Positions 59,082 to 64,000 of a DNA stretch of 64,000 nucleotides are shown here, piece after piece (position 1 is the first letter of the stretch; the number at the start of each line of letters is the position of its first letter). Made by a program: the position numbers and the translations under genes. The DNA is from UBA1479 sp002706405 (lineage in GTDB: Bacteria > Pseudomonadota > Alphaproteobacteria > Rhodospirillales > Casp-alpha2). The stretch lies in contig CAXATO010000011.1 of assembly GCA_963972255.1 (NCBI GenBank), forward strand, positions 1 to 64,000. Direction: 5' to 3'. Under the pieces are notes generated by a model, which saw nothing but the letters and a program-made list of their open reading frames with translations, did no database searches and was not told the DNA's origin.

Positions 59082-59156
59082 GCGGGCGTAGCTCAGTGGT
59101 AGAGCACGAGCTTCCCAAGCTCGGTGTCGAGGGTTCGATCCCCTTCGCCCGCTCCA
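59082..59156 (+). tRNA. tRNA-Gly (anticodon CCC)
   Basis: A complete 75-base cloverleaf with encoded CCA: acceptor GCGGGCG/CGCCCGC, D arm GCTC-AGTGGTA-GAGC, anticodon stem CGAGC/GCTCG around TTCCCAA (anticodon CCC, reading GGG), T arm GAGGG-TTCGATC-CCCTT. Confidence 0.95.
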
Positions 59157-59482
59157 ATCCTACCCCCGAAACGCCCCAATTTCCGCCAAATACCGGCCGT
59201 CACCCGGTCGGCCGCAGATATATTAAGTATTACTTATGGCCATATGACTTCTGGTCATCTTGTATTTGCTTGGGGGAATGGTAATTTTTCCACAGTGGCG
59301 CTCGCGGATTTCGCTGCTGGGACAACAGCTTAGGCGCAGGAAGAAAATTCCGCGCCGTCCGCGGGAAAGCCACAGCCAGTGACCGGGCCCACCGCTCGGT
59401 CCACCGGCTTCCCTCCTCCCTGAAACTCGGGCCGGTCCCCTTGGGCCGGCCTTCTTCTTTGCCTAATCGCAGGCGGGGGCCG
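59157..59482. other. 326-base gap after tRNA-Gly
   Basis: No gene is seen. About 59215-59290 is AT-rich. GGCCGG (59430-59435) and CCGGCC (59446-59451) form a hairpin followed by TTCTTCTTT on the plus strand, a possible weak terminator lying between the tRNA and convergent fghA. Confidence 0.45.
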
Positions 59483-60337
59483 CTATTTGTTCAGCGCCTT
59501 GGCGTGGTGAGCGATGTGGTCGGCCATGAAGGTGGCGATAAAGAAATAGGAATGGTCGTAGCCGTCCTGCAGGCGCAGCGTGCAGGGCTGGTCAACGTCG
59601 TCACAGGCGTCCTTGAACACCTGCGGTTTCAACTGCGGTTCCAGGAAGGGGTCGGCTGTGCCCTGGTCGATCAGGATGTCGCCGGCGAAGAAATGGCCCG
59701 ATTTGACCAGTTCGGTCGCGTCGTATTCATGCCACCGGTCTTTGTTGTCGCCCAGATAGCCGGCAAAGGCTTTCTCGCCCCACGGCACGCTGGCTGGCGC
59801 CACGATGGGCGCGAAGGCCGACAGCGAGGTATAGGTCCGCCGTTCGCGTAATGCGATGACCAGGGCGCCGTGGCCGCCCATGGAATGGCCGAAAATGCCC
59901 TGGCGCGCGCGGTTGCCGCCGCCGATGCCGTTGAACACCACGTCGGGCAGTTCCTCGGTCACATAGCTGTACATGTTGTAATGAGCGGACCAGGGATCGC
60001 GGGTGGCGTTCACGTAGAAACCGGCGCCCGACCCGAAATCGTAATCGTCATGTTCGCCGGGCAACTCGGTGCCGCGCGGGCTGGTGTCCGGCGCGACGAC
60101 CATCAGGCCGTGTTCCGCGGCGTATTTCTGAAACCCGGATTTGACGGTGAAGTTTTCTTCCGTGCAGGTCAGGCCGGACAGCCACCACAGCACGGGCACG
60201 GGCCCTTTCGCCGTTCCCTCGAGCAGGGCCGGCGGCGTGTAGACCGCGAACCGCATGGGACAGGCGCAGATGTCGGACTGGTGTTCCCAGACCGTCTGCA
60301 ATCCACCGAACGACTTGTTTTCAGATATCTTTTCCAT
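59483..60337 (-). CDS. fghA: S-formylglutathione hydrolase
   Basis: From ATG 60337 the enzyme is 284 residues, the usual length. It hydrolyses S-formylglutathione to formate and glutathione. The esterase fold shows PVLWWLSGLTCTEENF, APDTSPRGTELPGE and the nucleophile elbow GHSMGGHGALV; the Asp and His are expected near the C-terminus (LQDGYDHSYFFIATF). It belongs with frmA to glutathione-dependent formaldehyde oxidation. The ATG upstream at 60454 runs over the MaoC gene and is not used. Confidence 0.95.
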   Translation of the reverse strand: MEKISENKSFGGLQTVWEHQSDICACPMRFAVYTPPALLEGTAKGPVPVLWWLSGLTCTEENFTVKSGFQKYAAEHGLMVVAPDTSPRGTELPGEHDDYDFGSGAGFYVNATRDPWSAHYNMYSYVTEELPDVVFNGIGGGNRARQGIFGHSMGGHGALVIALRERRTYTSLSAFAPIVAPASVPWGEKAFAGYLGDNKDRWHEYDATELVKSGHFFAGDILIDQGTADPFLEPQLKPQVFKDACDDVDQPCTLRLQDGYDHSYFFIATFMADHIAHHAKALNK

Positions 60338-60398
60338 GGTTCGAATGATGGCTTTCTGGGCGATAAAATTCAAATGCCGCGTGGGGAAACGGGACGGT

Positions 60399-60866
60399 TC
60401 AGATGCGCCGGTCGTCGCCGGCCGGATGGCGGGCGAAGATATGGTTGGCGACATAGGTCATCACCGTGTCGCCCTTGTGGGTGACGACGGCGTATTTGAT
60501 CTTGGTATAGCCGCGATCGAGTTTTGATTCGGAGGTGCGGGATTCCAGCACCTCGGCCTCGACATGCAGGGTGTCGCCCGGGCGCACCGGCAGCAGCCAG
60601 CGGATTTCGTCCAGCCCCGGCGATCCCATGGAGCATTCGTTCATGATGTTTTCCTGGAACCACAGGCGGAAGGCGACCAACAGGGTCTGAAATCCGGAAC
60701 CGATGATGCCGCCGAACTGGCTTGCGCCGGCGGCTTCGGCATCGACATGGAAGGGCTGCGGATCCCATTGCCAGGCGAATTCCATGATCTGGGATTCGGT
60801 CAAGGTCATGCCGCGGGTGCGGAATTTTCGGCCGGGGGTGAAGTCCTCAAAGTAAAGCGCATCCAT
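60399..60866 (-). CDS. MaoC-family (R)-hydratase/dehydratase-like protein
   Basis: From ATG 60866 the protein is 155 residues with the hot-dog fold signature: YFEDFTPGRKFRTRGMTLTE, split by its TPGRKFRTR core, WDPQPFHVDAEAAGASQFGG with the catalytic Asp and His, and GSGFQTLLVAFRLW. Such enzymes hydrate enoyl-CoA thioesters or similar. It lies between fghA and the TPR gene on the same strand but has no known role in formaldehyde oxidation. GGAAG precedes the start. Confidence 0.88.
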   Translation of the reverse strand: MDALYFEDFTPGRKFRTRGMTLTESQIMEFAWQWDPQPFHVDAEAAGASQFGGIIGSGFQTLLVAFRLWFQENIMNECSMGSPGLDEIRWLLPVRPGDTLHVEAEVLESRTSESKLDRGYTKIKYAVVTHKGDTVMTYVANHIFARHPAGDDRRI

Positions 60867-61009
60867 GATCGGTTTCTTCCGTTCTTCGGGGTGGTCAGGC
60901 AGCACCTGCGGCAAACGCCGCGCGGCTGCCAGCGGTTTACTGGAATCCGAGTCCGAAGGAAAGCGGTGGATTGTTTCCCGTACTCGGACTCATCCCCGAT
61001 TGGACGGGG

Positions 61010-61641
61010 TCATTCTTCCTGCCAGACCGGCAGGGGGGCCGCCTTGTCCTTGGCATCATCGCCGTCCGTGAGAAGACCATAGGCCTTGAGCTGGCGCGCG
61101 ATGACGGGAAAGGTCTCAAGCCCCTGGGGCATGCGGGCCTTCGAGGCGGTGAAGTCGATCAGCGCCAGATTTTGCTCGTTCCGGACCTCCCGCAGCAGGC
61201 CGCGGGTGAACCAGCCGCGCCAATCCTCGGGCGCCAATTGCACCGCCTGGTCGCAGTCGCTCAGGGCATCGGGCAGGTCGCCCTTGAGGGTCAGGGCCCG
61301 GCAGCGCACGCGCAGCGCCTTGACGTTTTTCGGCCAATGGGCGACGGCCTGGGTGAAGTCGGCGAGGGCAAGTTCGGGGCGCTGGGTTCGGACCAGGGCG
61401 CGGCCGCGGAAGTAATAGGCGTCGGACAGCCGCTTCGGTTCCAGGGAATGGGTCTGGATCGCTTCCGTCAGATGCACGATGGCGCGGGGATAATCCCGGG
61501 CCTTCATGAAATGCAGGCCGTAGGAAAGCTGCTTCGGCCCCGCGCCGGCCGTGTCCTTATCGGCGGCGGCCGCCGGCCCGACCACCAGGCAGGCAGCCAG
61601 ACAGCCGGCCGCGATCACGCGCCCCGAACGTGCCGCCGCGA

Positions 61642-61645
<4 letters not shown>
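61010..61645 (-). CDS. Exported TPR protein
   Basis: Starting at TTG 61645, in a TTGA overlap with the frmA stop, the product is 211 residues with a signal-like hydrophobic N-terminus (VIAAGCLAACLVVGPAAA) that contains LAAC, lipobox-like, and a mature part with TPR-like repeats (ARDYPRAIVHLTEAIQTHSLE, core YPRAIVHLTEAI; RPELALADFTQAVAHWP; GDLPDALSDCDQAVQLAPE). A GTG at 61618 is an alternative. It is co-transcribed with frmA. Partners are unknown. Confidence 0.75.
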
Positions 61646-62751
<1,106 letters not shown>

Positions 62752-62975
62752 ATGTGAACTCCCTTCAATGTCGTTTCTTGAACGTTTGATTTTGAACGTT
62801 GGTGGTTTCGTTGGCCGCCAGACTAGGCGTTTTTAGGCTTAAAGAAAATTAAGTTTGATTCAGAAATCGTTAATGACTCCTCCCTAATATTGGTCCTGGG
62901 ACGACTTGACTTTAAGTGCAGGAGGCTATGGCAAGAGAAGTTGCCATGCCTGCAACCTCTAGAAGGAGGACGACG

Positions 62976-63083
62976 ATGCAGCGCATTCACGCTTCAGCAA
63001 AAGCGACATCACTCACCGTGACCGGCATGATCATCGGCGTCGCGGTAGCGACCGCCGTCATTGCCTCTGCCGCTTTTGGCTGA
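62976..63083 (+). CDS. 35-residue single-helix membrane miniprotein
   Basis: ATG 62976 is preceded by a near-ideal ribosome site (AGAAGGAGG, 62961-62969). The protein is MQRIHASAKATSLTVTGM then a hydrophobic helix rich in Ile, Val and Ala (IIGVAVATAVIASAAFG). An in-frame upstream ATG at 62928 would give 51 residues but has its ribosome site too close. It is too short for common gene callers. A stem-loop and terminator follow. Function unknown. Confidence 0.6.
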   Translation: MQRIHASAKATSLTVTGMIIGVAVATAVIASAAFG

Positions 63084-63119
63084 GCCTTTCCCAATACGTT
63101 TGCCCTAATACCCCGCAGA

Positions 63120-63173
63120 GAGGCCCGGCGGTCACTCCCCAACTCCCCAACCTTCCCCCGGCTGCCGGGCCTC
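63120..63173. other. 10-base-pair stem-loop after the miniprotein gene
   Basis: GAGGCCCGGC-type 63120-63129 pairs with GCCGGGCCTC-type 63164-63173 around a C-rich 34-base loop. It sits 37 bases past the miniprotein stop and may protect its mRNA. Confidence 0.4.
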
Positions 63174-63208
63174 ATCCCAACGACCCATTGAGGTCACTCC
63201 GCTTAAGG

Positions 63209-63237
63209 CCCCCGGATTCCCCGTCCGGGGGTCTTTT
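63209..63237 (+). terminator. Rho-independent terminator
   Basis: CCCCCGGA (63209-63216) pairs with TCCGGGGG (63224-63231) around seven bases, then TCTTTT. It closes the miniprotein transcript. The rest of the 63084-63412 gap shows nothing else I can support. Confidence 0.85.
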
Positions 63238-63412
63238 GCCGCCTGCCAACTGATTTCGCATCGGTCAACTTGTTGTCAGCAACGGCTGTTAGCATCCGCC
63301 GCAAATCATGTTGAGTACCCATAAGGGTGCCTTGAGGGAAAATTGAAAACCACCGCGGCGGCGCATGTGCGCCGGGCGAATCCCTGCATGAAGATCGAAA
63401 TCGAGCACCCCC

Positions 63413-64000
63413 ATGTTTTTTATGAAGTTTATCGCAGCCTTTTTGGCGAGATTCTCCCCGCCGGCCACCAATTACGGAAGCCGTGGCGATGACGTCATCA
63501 CGGGCGGCAGCGGCCGCGACAAGATTTACGGCCGCGACGGGGACGATACGCTCGACGGCGCCGGCGGTGACGACAAGATCTATGGCGGCAACGGCGACGA
63601 CGTGATCGAAGGCGGGTCCGGCAACGACCATGTCCATGGCGACCGTGGCGACGACATCGTGTCGGGCGGATCGGGCAACGATCATGTCGACGGCGGCAGC
63701 GGCAATGACGTGCTGTCCGGCGGCACGGGCAACGACCATATCGACGGCGGCAGCGGCAACGACGACATTGACGGCGGTGACGGCCGCGATCTGGTTCATG
63801 CCGGCAGCGGCGATGACACGGTCGCGGGCGGGGACGGCAACGATCACCTGCATGGCGGCAGCGGCAACGACGTGATCAACGGTGGCGACGGGCGGGATTA
63901 TGTCGACGGCGACCGTGGCGACGATATCGTGTCCGGCGGTGCCGGCAGCGACCATGTGAAGGGCGGCAAGGGCGACGACACCGCCGTCTACGTGATGGGC
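63413..64000 (+). CDS. RTX-type calcium-binding repeat protein, 3' end outside window
   Basis: From ATG 63413 (an in-frame stop lies at 63389; ATG 63422 is an alternative) the visible 196 residues begin with a short hydrophobic N-terminus, MFFMKFIAAFLARF, and then about 19 consecutive nonapeptide repeats of the form GGxGxDxUx, such as GGSGNDHVD and GDRGDDIVS. These bind calcium in a parallel beta-roll and mark proteins exported by type I secretion. The frame continues past the window. Repeats starting within 25 residues of the N-terminus, with no preceding enzyme domain, are unusual. No secretion ABC genes are in view. Confidence 0.88.
   Translation, partial: MFFMKFIAAFLARFSPPATNYGSRGDDVITGGSGRDKIYGRDGDDTLDGAGGDDKIYGGNGDDVIEGGSGNDHVHGDRGDDIVSGGSGNDHVDGGSGNDVLSGGTGNDHIDGGSGNDDIDGGDGRDLVHAGSGDDTVAGGDGNDHLHGGSGNDVINGGDGRDYVDGDRGDDIVSGGAGSDHVKGGKGDDTAVYVMG

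Noticed and set aside
60338..60454. Longer fghA N-terminus
   Set aside because: Extension overlaps the MaoC gene and exceeds the family length; ATG 60337 is typical.
63388..63491. Short frame MKIEIEHPHVFYEV overlapping the RTX start
   Set aside because: About 34 codons in another frame, overlapping a clear RTX gene.
63203..63955. 250-residue minus-strand frame over the RTX repeats
   Set aside because: It is the reverse shadow of the RTX array; the plus-strand nonapeptides explain the sequence.

Overview
The window is high-GC DNA from an alphaproteobacterium, most likely a heterotrophic, possibly marine member of the Rhodospirillales. This rests on the gene order tRNA(CAU)-rpoD-dnaG-yqeY-carA-carB-greA, glutathione-dependent formaldehyde oxidation genes, several CaiB-type CoA transferases, a TAXI-type TRAP transporter, and a dispersed GC-rich palindromic repeat of a kind common in alphaproteobacteria. 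Species cannot be assigned from the sequence alone. I see no phage, transposase or CRISPR array.

Layout. 1-10.8 kb: a PilZ-like gene end, an EamA exporter, ettA, a membrane-anchored DEDDh exonuclease, a Tat-exported aldo/keto reductase, a CBS-DUF294 protein, a long AT-rich regulatory gap, a sodium:solute symporter closed by a strong terminator, and small membrane/TPR genes. 10.8-18 kb: two small hypotheticals, an SDR, a minus-strand run LysR - sdaA - 2-hydroxyacid dehydrogenase, and divergently a CoA-ester lyase plus CoA transferase. 18-25.5 kb: LpxR-like outer membrane protein, an orphan histidine kinase, YaiI, a two-domain phosphoesterase coupled to a second CaiB gene, and a convergent 3-hydroxyacyl-CoA dehydrogenase.

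25.6-31.2 kb is a compact catabolic operon: TAXI binding protein, fused TRAP permease, a 76-residue membrane protein, a D-type 2-hydroxyacid dehydrogenase and an LDH2/MDH2-type dehydrogenase. Two unrelated dehydrogenase folds acting on one imported 2-hydroxy acid suggest interconversion of its enantiomers, as described for sulfolactate. 31.2-36.6 kb: a nickel/cobalt-type transporter, an SDR, an AraC regulator and an unrecognised 784-residue secreted protein with four cysteine-rich repeats and a ricin-like lectin end. 36.7-46.2 kb: recQ, selO, hsp20, a hydrolase plus nitrate/sulfonate-type ABC operon with divergent LysR, and a PAS protein.

46.2-57 kb is the core block: tRNA-CAU, rpoD, dnaG, yqeY, carA, carB and greA. 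carA and carB are separated by a GxxExxY gene carried with inverted-repeat DNA, and a tRNA 3'-end fragment lies just upstream of dnaG. 57-64 kb: an atypical phosphoesterase coupled to a radical SAM gene, tRNA-Gly(CCC), the formaldehyde pathway genes (fghA, frmA) with a MaoC hydratase and a TPR protein, a 35-residue membrane miniprotein, and an RTX-repeat protein cut by the window end.

The items most worth a second look are the secreted cysteine-repeat/lectin protein, the GxxExxY insertion in carAB, the TRAP/two-dehydrogenase operon, the phosphoesterase-CaiB pair and the phosphoesterase-radical SAM pair. None is proven to be a new system from sequence alone.
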